NCBI RefSeq assembly: GCF_003725735.1 | Contig: NZ_RJTM01000093.1 | Coordinates: forward strand, 23,382 to 87,381 | Direction of reading: 5' to 3' | DNA from: Sinomicrobium pectinilyticum | GTDB taxonomy: Bacteria > Bacteroidota > Bacteroidia > Flavobacteriales > Flavobacteriaceae | DNA: 64,000 nt | In this document: positions 45,931-55,657 of the stretch, in pieces | How the letters are laid out: the number at the start of each line of letters is the position of its first letter | Numbering within the stretch: position 1 is the stretch's first letter | Notes under the pieces: generated by a model | What the model was told of the DNA's origin: nothing | Database searches by the model: none | What the model saw: only the letters and a program-made list of their open reading frames with translations | Made by a program: the position numbers and the translations under genes

Positions 45931-47154
45931 TTAATTTTTACTGATAATGAGTGATGATATTTCATCATTAAAGTTTATCTGCGTCAGACAGGATATATCG
46001 GAAGTAAGTCCGGCCGAGTTCCCACCAAAGTTATCATGTTCATAAACCGTTACCGTAAAACCGGACGGCACTTTCAGCGATGAAATATCGTCGTTTGTCA
46101 CTCCCGCTTCAACTAACTGCGCGAGAGTATAGGAACCTTCGTCCAGAAGGACTACTTCTTCATTATAATCGCAATGCCTATACAGCGCCACTTTACTTTC
46201 AACCGGTGCGTTCATCGGCCAGGGATACAACTGTCCCGTAAGCTCCGTTCCCTCTCCGTAGAGCTGGTTGGAAATACCACTCAGATATGAGGTATAATCG
46301 GACTGTCTCATATCGTACATGAGATAAAGCCCGTACCCATCATTTATGGTCCTGGTGGCAAAATTAACGGCCGTAGAAGAAGGTGTCTGGTTGATATGAA
46401 CAGCCGCAGCACTTTCTTCCGCTCCCGTAAGCCCGGGGACATTGGGGGCGGAATAAGTAGAATACATGGCATTCCAGCTATAGTCCAGATATTCTCCTGC
46501 CTGGTTTCCATTCCACTCCAGATAAGCGGTTGTAGGACCGTAATAATAGTAGGAGATGATCTTGTCGGGCATCAGGTCCCTTAACTCCTGCAACAACATG
46601 ATAAAGGAGCTGCTGTTCGGCTGCCCCGTACCGTTCTCTCCGTATTTGGCATACTCATCGTCAAAATCAATACCGTCAAGACCATACGTATCTACAACCT
46701 CCGCAAGTTGCTCCGCAAAATCGCGTGCGGCAGCCCTGTCCGGGAAATTGGCTATACCGGCCCCCTGGTGGTTTCCCAGTATGGACAACAATACCTTGAT
46801 CCCCCTGTCCTGCAAGGGTTGTACAAAAGTATCCCTGCCGTCCAGTACGGCCTGTACATTTTCGTTGGCATGAAACACGGCCCGTTGGTTGGCAACATCA
46901 TAATTAATATTTGCGGCAAAAATGATCGCAATATCGAAAAAAGGGGCCCCGCTGTCTTCCAGGCTATAAGAACCGACATTTAAAATATTGCTGCCGTTAA
47001 CTTCTACATACATAACACTAAGGGGGCCATTCTTCAGAAGTGCAGTAGCATTTTCGGCTTTAAGTTCGGTTTCCGGCAAGTCCGGTTCCTTTTCACAGGA
47101 AGAAAAAAAGGCAAGGAGAACCATGCTCCATAGTAAGGTCATTTGTTTATTCAT
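45931..47154 (-). CDS. GH18 endo-beta-N-acetylglucosaminidase-like lipoprotein with beta-gamma-crystallin domain
   Basis: 407 residues. The lipobox Cys is at 20 (F-F-S-S-C). The TIM-barrel domain carries D-G-I-D-F-D-D-E (160-167), the DxxDxDxE motif of GH18, with E167 as acid/base and D165 assisting. The surrounding sequence (Y-A-K-Y-G) resembles Endo H/Endo F enzymes that cut the chitobiose core of N-glycans. From about 318 to the end are two Greek-key repeats with N-D-D-I-S-S-L and F-N-D-E-I-S-S-L, the Ca2+-binding signature of beta-gamma-crystallins. Single gene; no N-glycan cluster nearby. Confidence 0.82.
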   Translation of the reverse strand: MNKQMTLLWSMVLLAFFSSCEKEPDLPETELKAENATALLKNGPLSVMYVEVNGSNILNVGSYSLEDSGAPFFDIAIIFAANINYDVANQRAVFHANENVQAVLDGRDTFVQPLQDRGIKVLLSILGNHQGAGIANFPDRAAARDFAEQLAEVVDTYGLDGIDFDDEYAKYGENGTGQPNSSSFIMLLQELRDLMPDKIISYYYYGPTTAYLEWNGNQAGEYLDYSWNAMYSTYSAPNVPGLTGAEESAAAVHINQTPSSTAVNFATRTINDGYGLYLMYDMRQSDYTSYLSGISNQLYGEGTELTGQLYPWPMNAPVESKVALYRHCDYNEEVVLLDEGSYTLAQLVEAGVTNDDISSLKVPSGFTVTVYEHDNFGGNSAGLTSDISCLTQINFNDEISSLIISKN

Positions 47155-47340
47155 AATTTAAGATTTGGGTTATTAATGGCTATAAATCTACAATACGTTA
47201 TTTTTTTAACAAAAAATAAACATATTTTTTAGACTAACGGAAGTTACAAGGCCATAAACAACAAAGAATGCACGCTAAGTGCCCGGACGCAAAAAGACAA
47301 GTTCAGGGAGGTTACTATGGAATACAAAAAAACAGGATGC

Positions 47341-47715
47341 CTAACCGGCTTCCCCGCCAGGAATATCGGCATCCGGGAAAACAAATTCATTGACGGAAAA
47401 GTCCAGGGTTTCCGCTTCGGGGACGTTCCGCATAATTTCATCGATGCCCTTGGCAAGTCGCAATTCGGTTGAAAATTTCCTGCTCGTCGCCAGGACCAGT
47501 CCGCCTTTGGACAACCGGAAGAAAAATTTACCGGAAACCGTACATTTTCTCGTAATGGTAAATACTTCTATGTTCTCCCTGATTGCGTTTATGATCATTT
47601 CGCAATCCGACTTCTGTTTGCAGCTGATACTGGTAAAAACAGGCTTCCCTTTTCTGGATGTAAAAACAAATTTATAATCTCCGTTATGCCGTTTGCTGAT
47701 TACAAACATTCCCAT
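47341..47715 (-). CDS. YegP-like DUF1508 protein
   Basis: 124 residues with two DUF1508 repeats. The first (F-V-I-S-K-R-H-N-G-D-Y-K-F-V-F-T-S-R-K-G-K) is clear. The second (F-F-F-R-L-S-K-G-G-L-V-L-A-T-S-R-K-F) has drifted from the usual N-G-x-x-I-x-x-S. YegP-type proteins are small and cytosolic, of unknown role. A TAGATTTG -7-like box lies at 47768-47775 on the minus strand, 52 bp upstream of the start. Confidence 0.7.
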   Translation of the reverse strand: MGMFVISKRHNGDYKFVFTSRKGKPVFTSISCKQKSDCEMIINAIRENIEVFTITRKCTVSGKFFFRLSKGGLVLATSRKFSTELRLAKGIDEIMRNVPEAETLDFSVNEFVFPDADIPGGEAG

Positions 47716-47775
47716 AATTCATCTTCAAATTTTAATTTCTACAATTTTCCCCCATTTTCCGGGGCCGCAAATCTA

Positions 47776-48123
47776 AAACAAAATAAGATGAATCCGGGGC
47801 TGTTATTTATCGTCCTAAAATCCTATATTCCGGGAAAGCACCGGAAAAAATAATGTTTGATAGCAATGTAAAAAACAGGATTTCCCTCCATATCCCATGG
47901 TATATTTTTCCTTTCCGGAGAACATAAAATTCATCACTATCTTTTTAATTATTTTAAGATTTTTTTAATATTTGATTATCCGCATATTTTATAGATTAGC
48001 ACTGCTTTTTTGATAAAACAGATGGCATAAGCAAGGAATATAGCAACGAAACACCATTTGTTATCAGAATAATGCATTTATCATGTACGCTCTGAATTTA
48101 GTATAATTAAATATAATTAAGCT
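47776..48123. other. AT-rich gap ahead of the NEW3-ABC operon
   Basis: Strongly AT-rich, with long T and A runs at about 47940-47990. I see no gene, RNA or clear promoter. The operon's promoter must lie here. Confidence 0.3.
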
Positions 48124-49272
48124 ATGTTTGTCTGTACAAAACGCTGGTTTTACTTATTATGCAGCACTTTTATTTTTACCTGTTTATTACCACAAAGCAT
48201 TTCGGCACAGGGATTGTCCCTCTACACGCCATACACCAGGATCTCTGTACCACCCGGAGAAACGATAGACTACTCCGTAGATATTATTAACAATACAGGA
48301 TCTGTCAGGACTTCGGCCATAAAAATCTCGGGATTGCCCGAAGAATGGGATTACGAACTCAAATCGGGCGGTTACAGTATAGAAGAGATTGCCGTGCTGC
48401 CCGGGCAAAAGAAAACCTTGTCTTTTACGTTACACGTACCCTTTAAAATAGACAAAGGGACTTATAACTTTCACCTGACTGCTCCCGGTTATACTTCATT
48501 GCCCATGGCAGTCACGATTTCAAGACAGGGGACATCGCAAGCCCAGTTCAGCTCCAAGCAAACCAACATCGAGGGGGCTGCCAACTCTACGTTTACATAC
48601 AATGCCGAACTGCGGAACGGCAGCGGGGAAAGCGAGGCATATGCGCTACGTGCCATGACACAGCGCGGGTGGAATGTCATATACAAAGTCAATGGCAAAC
48701 AGGTATCTTCCGTAAATGTCGAGCCCAATCAGACACAGCGGGTGACCATAGAAGTACACCCTCCTGCGGAAATAAAGGCAGGTACATACAAAATACCGGT
48801 AACCGCCAGTTCCGGAACTATTTCAGCCCGGCTGGAACTGGAATCGGTCATTACGGGGACCTACGACCTGGCACTTACCACTCCCACCGGCTTATTAAGC
48901 ACGCACATAACCGCAGGGGATAAAAAGAGAATAAAGTTATTGTTAAAAAACACAGGGTCGGCAGCAATCGGCAACCTGGAACTGAAATCCAAAAAGCCCG
49001 CAAACTGGGATGTGAGCTTTGAGCCTGCAAAAGTAAATAACCTTGCGCCCGGAAAAACGGAAGAAATTTACGCCACGATCTCCGTAGACGATAAAGCCCT
49101 GGCAGGCGATTATGTAACCGAATTACAGGCCACTTCCACCGAAGCACGTTCTGAAGCGGCTTTCCGGATCTCTGTAAAAAATTCCGTTCTGGCCGGCTGG
49201 ACAGGTATCCTCGTCATACTGGCCGCCCTGGGCAGCGTATACGCTTTAATCCGAAAATACGGAAGGAGGTAA
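48124..49272 (+). CDS. Secreted NEW3-domain protein with C-terminal membrane anchor
   Basis: 382 residues. A signal peptide (cleavage near S-A-Q-G) is followed by three immunoglobulin-like NEW3 repeats, about 30-140, 145-235 and 245-350, marked by L-P-E-E-W-D-Y, R-G-W-N-V and K-P-A-N-W-D-V. A single helix (A-G-W-T-G-I-L-V-I-L-A-A-L-G-S-V-Y-A) and R-K-Y-G-R-R anchor the C terminus. It would be held in the membrane with the Ig-like part outside. It is the first gene of an operon with an ABC ATPase and permease. It may be an accessory subunit of that exporter. Confidence 0.78.
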   Translation: MFVCTKRWFYLLCSTFIFTCLLPQSISAQGLSLYTPYTRISVPPGETIDYSVDIINNTGSVRTSAIKISGLPEEWDYELKSGGYSIEEIAVLPGQKKTLSFTLHVPFKIDKGTYNFHLTAPGYTSLPMAVTISRQGTSQAQFSSKQTNIEGAANSTFTYNAELRNGSGESEAYALRAMTQRGWNVIYKVNGKQVSSVNVEPNQTQRVTIEVHPPAEIKAGTYKIPVTASSGTISARLELESVITGTYDLALTTPTGLLSTHITAGDKKRIKLLLKNTGSAAIGNLELKSKKPANWDVSFEPAKVNNLAPGKTEEIYATISVDDKALAGDYVTELQATSTEARSEAAFRISVKNSVLAGWTGILVILAALGSVYALIRKYGRR

Positions 49273-49274
49273 CC

Positions 49275-50252
49275 ATGGACAATAAAGCGCCTGTTATAGA
49301 ACTGAAGGAGCTTACCAAACAATACGGAACGCTCACGGCAGTGAACAAATTAAACCTGAATATAGAAAAAGGTGAGGTTTTCGGCCTTCTCGGGCCTAAC
49401 GGGGCTGGTAAATCCACCACCATACTTATGATGCTGGGCCTCACGGAACCCACCTCGGGCTATGCCGGAGTATGCGGATACAATGCCACTTCTTCTCCCA
49501 TCGAAGTTAAAAAACGCGTAGGATACCTGCCGGACAACATCGGTTTTTACGAAAACCGTACAGGGCTGGAAAACCTTATGTATATGGCCCGCCTCAACAA
49601 TATTCCGGAAAGTGAAGCAAGAGACCGGGTATCTCACCTGCTCCATAAGGTAGGACTGGAAAATGCAGCCGAAAAAAAAGTAGGAGCATATTCGAGGGGA
49701 ATGAAACAGCGTCTCGGATTAGCGGATGTACTCGTTAAAAATCCGGAAATTATTATCCTGGATGAGCCTACCCTTGGGATAGATCCCTCCGGTGTCCGCG
49801 ATTTCCTGCAACTTATCCGGCAACTCAGCAAAGAACAACAACTCACTGTTCTGCTCTCCTCGCATCATCTCCACCAAATACAACAGGTCTGCGATCGTGT
49901 AGGCATTTTTGTGAATGGCTCCCTTATTGCCAAAGGAGATATCCCCACGCTTTCCAAAACACTTTTTGAAAGTGAACCTTTTATGATAGAAGTAGAAATA
50001 AAACATCCTTTTTCCATAACCGGACACCCACTGGAAGATGTTTTATTAACTATGGAGGAAGTAAGCGGCATAAAAGAGGTAAACCGAAAAATTCACATCG
50101 CATGTACCGAAGATATCACTCCGGTCATCGCGAAAACTTTCGTAGAAGCAGGACTGGATATCCTTTACCTGTGTAAAAAAGAATACGGGTTAGACGAGAT
50201 TTACCAACGTTATTTTGAAGAAAGCCATGAAAATCAATACCACATTGCCTAG
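49275..50252 (+). CDS. ABC transporter ATP-binding protein (NosF/CcmA-like)
   Basis: 325 residues. Walker A is G-P-N-G-A-G-K-S-T, the signature motif is Y-S-R-G-M-K-Q-R, Walker B is I-I-I-L-D-E-P-T, with the switch His in S-S-H-H-L. A C-terminal regulatory extension (about 230-325) is typical of ABC-2 exporters. It begins 2 bp after the NEW3 gene and overlaps the permease gene by 26 bp. A perfect Shine-Dalgarno-like GGAAGGAGG (49261-49269) precedes its ATG, which is uncommon in Bacteroidota. Substrate unknown. Confidence 0.93.
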   Translation: MDNKAPVIELKELTKQYGTLTAVNKLNLNIEKGEVFGLLGPNGAGKSTTILMMLGLTEPTSGYAGVCGYNATSSPIEVKKRVGYLPDNIGFYENRTGLENLMYMARLNNIPESEARDRVSHLLHKVGLENAAEKKVGAYSRGMKQRLGLADVLVKNPEIIILDEPTLGIDPSGVRDFLQLIRQLSKEQQLTVLLSSHHLHQIQQVCDRVGIFVNGSLIAKGDIPTLSKTLFESEPFMIEVEIKHPFSITGHPLEDVLLTMEEVSGIKEVNRKIHIACTEDITPVIAKTFVEAGLDILYLCKKEYGLDEIYQRYFEESHENQYHIA

Positions 50253-51270
50253 CCATTACCTGGCATATGTAAAGAGTATTCCATTATTACAAAAGCGTAC
50301 CGGAAAGAAGAGGACCACGCAAAAACAATCGCTCCACCCCTTTTGGGCCATCGTACAGAAGGAAGTCTCGGACCACATCGGGAGCTGGCGTTTTATTATT
50401 CTACTGGCCATGATAACACTCATTTGTTTCGGGTCTCTTTATATAGCTGTGAATAACCTTCCCGAAGCCCTGGCCAATGCCAAAGACCCCAACCGTGACT
50501 TTGTGTTCCTGAAATTATTGTCCGCATCGGACGGAACACTTCCTCCTTTTCATATATTACTGGGCTTCCTCGGGCCTCTTTTGGGGATAGGTATGGGATT
50601 TGACGCGGTAAATTCGGAGCAAAACAGCGGCACACTGGTGCGTCTCATGGCGCAACCAATACACCGGGATTATTTCATCAATGCCAAATTCACCGGGGCA
50701 TTAATGGTTATCGGTACCCTGTTTATGGCTTTAAGCTTTCTTATAACGGGCCTGGGAATCCTGGTCACCGGGCAAATGCCTATGCCGGAAGAGTTTCTGC
50801 GGATTATCGGGTTTATAATTCTTTGTATCATATATGTTGCCTTCTGGCTGAACTTATCCATCTTGTTTTCCGTAAAGTTCAAACGCGCAGCTACTTCTGC
50901 ACTAACTGCCATAGCTGTGTGGCTATTCTTCACCATCTTCTATCAGATTTTAGTAGGCATGGCAGCTAAGGCCCTCGTATCGCCGGGGCTTTCACGAACA
51001 GGTTACAGGGTGCAAAAGCTATTGGTTACTCTACTGGATATTGCGCCAAACAGGCTTTTTACCGATGCCACAACCACTATCCTTGTCCCATCCGTAAGAA
51101 GCCTGGGGCCCCTGTCAATACAACAAATGCAGGGAGCCATACCATCTACCCTTTCCCTGGGCGACAGCCTTATGGTTGTATGGCCGCAATTAACCGGGCT
51201 CATCGCGGCAACTGTCGCATGTTTTGCATTTTCATATTACCTGTTTATGCGCAAGGAAATAAGGTCTTAG
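50227..51270 (+). CDS. ABC-2 type permease
   Basis: 347 residues from the ATG at 50227, overlapping the ATPase gene. Six membrane helices are predicted, with one N-terminal helix (F-I-I-L-L-A-M-I-T-L-I-C-F-G) and a large external loop (about 85-110). The block Q-N-S-G-T-L-V-R-L-M-A-Q-P-I resembles NosY/ABC-2 permeases involved in export or maturation. The stop overlaps that of convergent nagA by 4 bp. With the NEW3 protein it forms a three-part system of unknown cargo. Confidence 0.85.
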   Translation: MKINTTLPSHYLAYVKSIPLLQKRTGKKRTTQKQSLHPFWAIVQKEVSDHIGSWRFIILLAMITLICFGSLYIAVNNLPEALANAKDPNRDFVFLKLLSASDGTLPPFHILLGFLGPLLGIGMGFDAVNSEQNSGTLVRLMAQPIHRDYFINAKFTGALMVIGTLFMALSFLITGLGILVTGQMPMPEEFLRIIGFIILCIIYVAFWLNLSILFSVKFKRAATSALTAIAVWLFFTIFYQILVGMAAKALVSPGLSRTGYRVQKLLVTLLDIAPNRLFTDATTTILVPSVRSLGPLSIQQMQGAIPSTLSLGDSLMVVWPQLTGLIAATVACFAFSYYLFMRKEIRS

Positions 51271-52373
51271 GAAAAGGAAGTTATCATCCGGCAGATTTCC
51301 AGGTCTTTATCCAAAACCACCATATCCGCCCGATATCCTTTGGCAATGTGCCCCAGCGTATCTTCACCAAGAAGTTTGGCAGGATAGGCCGAAGCCATTC
51401 GTAATGCTTCGTCCAGCGGAATTCCTACATGGTTTACGGCATTGCGTACACAGGCTATCATATTAAGCGAGGAGCCGGACAAAGTACCATCGGGCAACAC
51501 ATACCTGTCATTGCGGAAAAAATGCTGGTATTCCCCTTCCGAGGTTTCCGTTACCGCGTCTGTAATAAAGAACAGGCGATCGCCCATAACTTTTTTTGCG
51601 GTCCGTACGGCAGCATAAGCTACATGAACCCCGTCGCAAACCACGCTGGCCATAGCCGACGGATGGTCCATTACCGCGCCCGGCAGACCGGGCTCGCGAT
51701 GGTGAAAAGGAGACATGGCATTAAAGAGGTGCGTAGCAGCGGGAATACCCATATCAAAACCCCGCATGGCTTCGGCATAGGTAGCATTACTATGCCCTGC
51801 GGAAAGGAGAACACCGTTTTTTTGTAAAAACCTTAAAGTTTCTTCATCACATTGTTCCGGGGCGAGGGTCATCATTTTAAAAAGGCCCTGCCCCTTTTCT
51901 ACAAAAAGTTCTATTTCCCGGATATCCGGAAACCGGACGCATTCCCGGAGATGTGCCCCTCTTTTAACCGGGTTTATGTACGGACCTTCGAGATGCACCC
52001 CCAGAAGGCCTTTGCCGCCTCTCCGCAGGTATTCCCCGGCTACCTCAAGGCCTTTGATAAATTTTTCCCTGGTGTTCGTGGCCAGGGTGATCATAAAATG
52101 CGAACACCCTCCCCGAAGGCAATATTCATATGTAGCCTGCAGGGAAGACATACTTAAGGCATCGGAAAACAATTTACCCTCCCCTCCGTATATTTGAAGG
52201 TCTATGAAAGCGGGGACAAGATACATACCGCCAAGGTCTTCTACGGAATATTCCGGAGGGACTGCCTTAAAAGGAATAACGGCTTCTATAACATTATCCT
52301 TCACCAGAACGGCTTTTTCCGTCTCTACGGCAGTTCCGGTAAACACTTTCGCGTTAATATAAGCTACAGGCAC
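51267..52373 (-). CDS. nagA: N-acetylglucosamine-6-phosphate deacetylase
   Basis: 368 residues of the amidohydrolase fold. Seen are G-V-H-L-E-G-P-Y-I-N, with the metal-binding Glu, and L-S-A-G-H-S-N-A-T-Y. H-L-F-N-A-M-S-P-F-H-H-R-E-P-G, V-V-C-D-G-V-H-V and I-T-D-A-V, with the catalytic Asp, follow. It removes the acetyl group from GlcNAc-6-phosphate on the way to glucosamine-6-phosphate, serving amino-sugar use or wall recycling. Its partner nagB is not in the window. The N terminus (M-P-V-A-Y-I-N-A-K-V) fits the usual start. Confidence 0.95.
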   Translation of the reverse strand: MPVAYINAKVFTGTAVETEKAVLVKDNVIEAVIPFKAVPPEYSVEDLGGMYLVPAFIDLQIYGGEGKLFSDALSMSSLQATYEYCLRGGCSHFMITLATNTREKFIKGLEVAGEYLRRGGKGLLGVHLEGPYINPVKRGAHLRECVRFPDIREIELFVEKGQGLFKMMTLAPEQCDEETLRFLQKNGVLLSAGHSNATYAEAMRGFDMGIPAATHLFNAMSPFHHREPGLPGAVMDHPSAMASVVCDGVHVAYAAVRTAKKVMGDRLFFITDAVTETSEGEYQHFFRNDRYVLPDGTLSGSSLNMIACVRNAVNHVGIPLDEALRMASAYPAKLLGEDTLGHIAKGYRADMVVLDKDLEICRMITSFS

Positions 52374-52454
52374 AGGTCTCAGATTTGTATTTACGCATAA
52401 ATATACAAAAAGTACCTGCGCCGCCCTGTCCCAACAACGGGGAAAGTTCCGGAC

Positions 52455-53705
52455 CTACCTGGTTACCAGTTGTACCGTATTCTGCAAACGCTGTTTCAGC
52501 AGTATGTCCTTTCCATGTTCCAGTTCTTCCAGGGCTTCCTGTGTAGCGTGCCTTACCGTGTAAAGCGACACCCCTTCTTCACATTCCACCTTAAATTTGG
52601 CCTTGAGGATATTGAGCAGGCCTTCCAGGTTATTGAACTTATTATCTGCGCATACCGAAAAACTGATAGCGGAGTTCTGGATCACATCCACCTTCATACG
52701 ATGGTCATGCAGCAATTTGAATATTTCACTGATATTCTCTTCGACAATAAAAGAGAAATCAAGCGATGAAAGCGAGAGCAACACCTGATCTTTCTTCACA
52801 ATGAAACAAGGCACATGTGGTTCCAGGTCCTGCCCCTTACTAACACTGGTCCCCTGTTCGGTAGGATTAACAAAGGACTTTACGTATAAGGGTATCTCCT
52901 TACGCTGCAGGGGTTGCAGTGTTTTGGGATGTATAACGGACGCACCGTAAAAAGCGAGTTCTATGGCTTCCGTATAAGATATCTGGTTGAGCAGGCGTGC
53001 ATTTTCAAAATAGCGGGGGTCCGCATTCAACACCCCGGGAACATCTTTCCATATGGTCACACTCTCCGCATTGAGGCAATAGGCAAAAATGGCTGCCGTA
53101 TAATCCGATCCTTCCCGGCCCAGGGTGGTCGTGAAATTATTGGGGTCACTCCCCAGGAATCCCTGGGTGATATTGAGCAGCCCTTTATTTACGCCTTCGG
53201 TAATATTTTGCTGCGTGCTCTCCCAGTCCACATTGGCATCCCGGTAGGTGGCATCGGTTTTTATAAAATTCCGTACATCCAGCCAGGTATTCTTTATGCC
53301 CGTTTCCTGCATGTACTGGCTTATGATCGTTGTGGAGATCAGTTCCCCGAAACCGATCACCTGGTCGTAAACAAAATTGTAATTAGGGGACTTGTTTCGC
53401 CCCAGGAAGGAACTCAGTTCCGCAAACAACCCGTCTACTTTCCAGAAAACGGGATGGCTTTCCTTTTCAAAAAGCTCCAGCAAAATCTCATTGTGATATT
53501 TCTTGACCTCCTGTAGCGAACTTTGTAGTTCCTCTTTGTTCCGGAAGTAGTTTTTTATGACTTCTTCCAGGGCATTGGTGGTTTTTCCCATTGCGGAAAC
53601 CACCAGCAGGGTATTATCATACCCCACCGTCTCCAACACTTCTACAACATTTTTCACCCCTTTGGCATCCTTGACCGACGCTCCTCCGAATTTAAATATT
53701 TTCAT
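52455..53705 (-). CDS. lysC: Aspartate kinase (monofunctional)
   Basis: 416 residues. The kinase domain begins M-K-I-F-K-F-G-G-A-S-V, with Ala where most family members have Thr. It also has L-G-R-E-G-S-D-Y-T-A-A near the aspartate site and W-K-D-V-P-G-V-L-N-A-D-P-R for ATP. Two C-terminal ACT-like segments (about 305-385) suggest feedback control by lysine or threonine. It begins the aspartate-family amino-acid pathway. The gene lies ahead of nagA with an 81-bp gap and may share a transcript with the acetyltransferase gene upstream. Confidence 0.94.
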   Translation of the reverse strand: MKIFKFGGASVKDAKGVKNVVEVLETVGYDNTLLVVSAMGKTTNALEEVIKNYFRNKEELQSSLQEVKKYHNEILLELFEKESHPVFWKVDGLFAELSSFLGRNKSPNYNFVYDQVIGFGELISTTIISQYMQETGIKNTWLDVRNFIKTDATYRDANVDWESTQQNITEGVNKGLLNITQGFLGSDPNNFTTTLGREGSDYTAAIFAYCLNAESVTIWKDVPGVLNADPRYFENARLLNQISYTEAIELAFYGASVIHPKTLQPLQRKEIPLYVKSFVNPTEQGTSVSKGQDLEPHVPCFIVKKDQVLLSLSSLDFSFIVEENISEIFKLLHDHRMKVDVIQNSAISFSVCADNKFNNLEGLLNILKAKFKVECEEGVSLYTVRHATQEALEELEHGKDILLKQRLQNTVQLVTR

Positions 53706-53809
53706 AGGTTTACTTTCTTCTTATAAAACGCAGAACCCCGCAGCAAAGCCATACTGGCCTTACCGGTTATCTGCTCATTCGTATTTTTTCAGGTTTTCCC
53801 AAACGTACT

Positions 53810-54295
53810 CTATTCCAAACCGGCAACATAGTTTTTTATCCCCTTTTCATCGAGCTGGACCACGTTCCATTCTCTCAGTACCCTGGCGCCGTTGTATTCG
53901 TAAAACTTTATCGCGGGCTCATTCCAGTCCAGCACTTCCCAGTTGATCCGCTTTACCCCGAGTTCATGACCGTACCGGATCACTTCGGAAAGCAAAGCCT
54001 TTCCCAATCCCTTCCCGCGGTATTTACGGGAAACAACAAGATCTTCCAGGTGGAGCGCTATGCCTTTCCATGTGGAATATCTCGGATAGACCAGGGCTAT
54101 CCCTACTATATCTCCTTCGATGTCCGCTACAAAGCAATGAAAAGAAGGCCGCTCTCCGAAACCGTCCCTTTCCAGGTCTTCAACAGTAATCTCCACGGCA
54201 TCCGGCTCCTTTTCAAAAAGGGCCAGTTCGCAGATAAGTCCCAGGACACCGGGCATGTCCTCTATTGTAGCCTCTCTGATAACATATGATACCAT
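53810..54295 (-). CDS. GNAT acetyltransferase, SSAT-like
   Basis: 161 residues from the ATG at 54295 (M-V-S-Y-V-I-R-E-A-T). The pattern L-I-C-E-L-A-L-F-E-K-E-P, D-G-F-G-E-R-P-S-F, Y-S-T-W-K-G-I-A-L-H-L-E-D-L-V-V and R-G-K-G-L-G-K-A-L-L matches the spermidine/spermine or thialysine N-acetyltransferase branch. The W-E-V-L-D-W-N-E-P-A-I-K-F-Y segment is the usual acetyl-CoA site. It would acetylate a polyamine or lysine analogue. A TAACTTTG -7-like box lies at 54334-54341 (minus strand). Confidence 0.85.
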   Translation of the reverse strand: MVSYVIREATIEDMPGVLGLICELALFEKEPDAVEITVEDLERDGFGERPSFHCFVADIEGDIVGIALVYPRYSTWKGIALHLEDLVVSRKYRGKGLGKALLSEVIRYGHELGVKRINWEVLDWNEPAIKFYEYNGARVLREWNVVQLDEKGIKNYVAGLE

Positions 54296-54341
54296 TCTAT
54301 TGTGTTCGTTTTGTAAGTGTTCTAAATGTAACACAAAGTTA

Positions 54342-54643
54342 TATAAGTATTTTTTAACCTGGAATAAATTTATTACGAAAACGTTTTAGTTTCACAATTT
54401 TATCGATATTTGTGACCGCAACAACGCTTGTACCCCATACGCATACCAAACACAGAAAAAACAAGTGTCTAAAACGGAAGCATGGCGAGTGAAAATGCAT
54501 ATCTATCCCGGCATACACACTGCGGTAACGGCAGTCACTTTCCGGGCTGTCATTTGTTATCCGGAATTGTCGCCATACCTGTCCCTCCCGAAAATCAACA
54601 CACATCATCACATAAATTATCATTTTATTGAAGCACTGACCCT
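54342..54643. other. Divergent gap ahead of fbp
   Basis: No gene seen. It contains AAAACGTTTT, a 10-bp palindrome with a central CG (54378-54387), about 260 bp before fbp. Such sites can bind LacI/CcpA-like proteins, but this one is isolated. No fbp promoter with the full Bacteroidota consensus was found. Confidence 0.3.
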
Positions 54644-55651
54644 ATGAGAAAGAACAAGACCTTAGGAGAATTCATTATTGAAAAACAAACGGAGTTCCAG
54701 TACTCTTCCGGCGAACTTTCCAAACTCATCAATGCCATAAGGCTGGCCGCCAAGGTAGTAAACCACGAAGTGAACAAGGCCGGGCTGGTTGACATCATAG
54801 GCGCTTCCGGCGATACCAACATACAAGGTGAAGACCAGCAGAAACTGGATATCCTTGCCAATGAAAAATTTATCCAAACCCTTACCAACCGGGAGATCGT
54901 CTGTGGTATAGCATCTGAAGAGGAGGACGATTTTATCTCCATAAACAGCAAGGACGAAAAACACCAGAACAAATATGTTGTTCTTATAGACCCGCTCGAC
55001 GGATCGAGCAACATTGATGTCAATGTCTCCGTAGGAACTATTTTTTCCATTTACCGAAGAATTACTCCCATCGGCACCCCCGTAACCCTGGAAGACTTTT
55101 TACAACCGGGGAGGAACCAGGTAGCAGCAGGCTATGTCATCTACGGCACTTCCACCATGCTGGTATACACCACCGGTCATGGTGTAAATGGCTTTACACT
55201 TAACCCGGCCATAGGCACCTTTTATCTCTCGCACCCCAACATGCAGTATCCGGAAAGCGGCAGAATATACTCCGTCAACGAAGGGAACTACATCCATTTT
55301 CCGCAGGGCGTGAAAGATTATATAAAATATTGCCAGAAAGAAGAGGACGACCGGCCGTATACTTCCCGGTACATCGGCTCCCTGGTCTCCGATTTTCACC
55401 GGAACATGATAAAAGGCGGTATATACCTCTATCCGAAAAACAGCATTACACACAATGGTAAACTGCGATTATTATACGAATGCAATCCCATGGCTTTTAT
55501 TGCCGAACAGGCCAACGGGAAAGCCAGTGACGGCTTCCGCCGTATACTCGACATACAGCCTGACGAGCTTCACCAGCGCACTCCCTTCTTTTGCGGCAGT
55601 AATAAAATGGTGGAAAAACTGGAAGAATTTATGCTTAAGTCCCCGAGTTAA
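54644..55651 (+). CDS. fbp: Fructose-1,6-bisphosphatase, class I
   Basis: 335 residues. The metal-binding motif [10 protein letters not shown] is at about 116-125. Acidic residues in S-E-E-E-D-D and the [10 protein letters not shown] segment are conserved. The substrate-binding [12 protein letters not shown] block and the C-terminal G-K-A-S-D-G motif are also present. It hydrolyses fructose 1,6-bisphosphate in gluconeogenesis, needed when growing on non-sugar carbon. Single gene; a promoter for the next operon starts right after its stop. Confidence 0.97.
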   Translation: MRKNKTLGEFIIEKQTEFQYSSGELSKLINAIRLAAKVVNHEVNKAGLVDIIGASGDTNIQGEDQQKLDILANEKFIQTLTNREIVCGIASEEEDDFISINSKDEKHQNKYVVLIDPLDGSSNIDVNVSVGTIFSIYRRITPIGTPVTLEDFLQPGRNQVAAGYVIYGTSTMLVYTTGHGVNGFTLNPAIGTFYLSHPNMQYPESGRIYSVNEGNYIHFPQGVKDYIKYCQKEEDDRPYTSRYIGSLVSDFHRNMIKGGIYLYPKNSITHNGKLRLLYECNPMAFIAEQANGKASDGFRRILDIQPDELHQRTPFFCGSNKMVEKLEEFMLKSPS

Positions 55652-55657
55652 AGGTAA

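Noticed and set aside
45931..52373. An N-glycan/GlcNAc utilisation cluster from GH18 to nagA
   Set aside because: The two genes are separated by unrelated genes and terminators, and no transporter, nagB or shared regulatory motif joins them.
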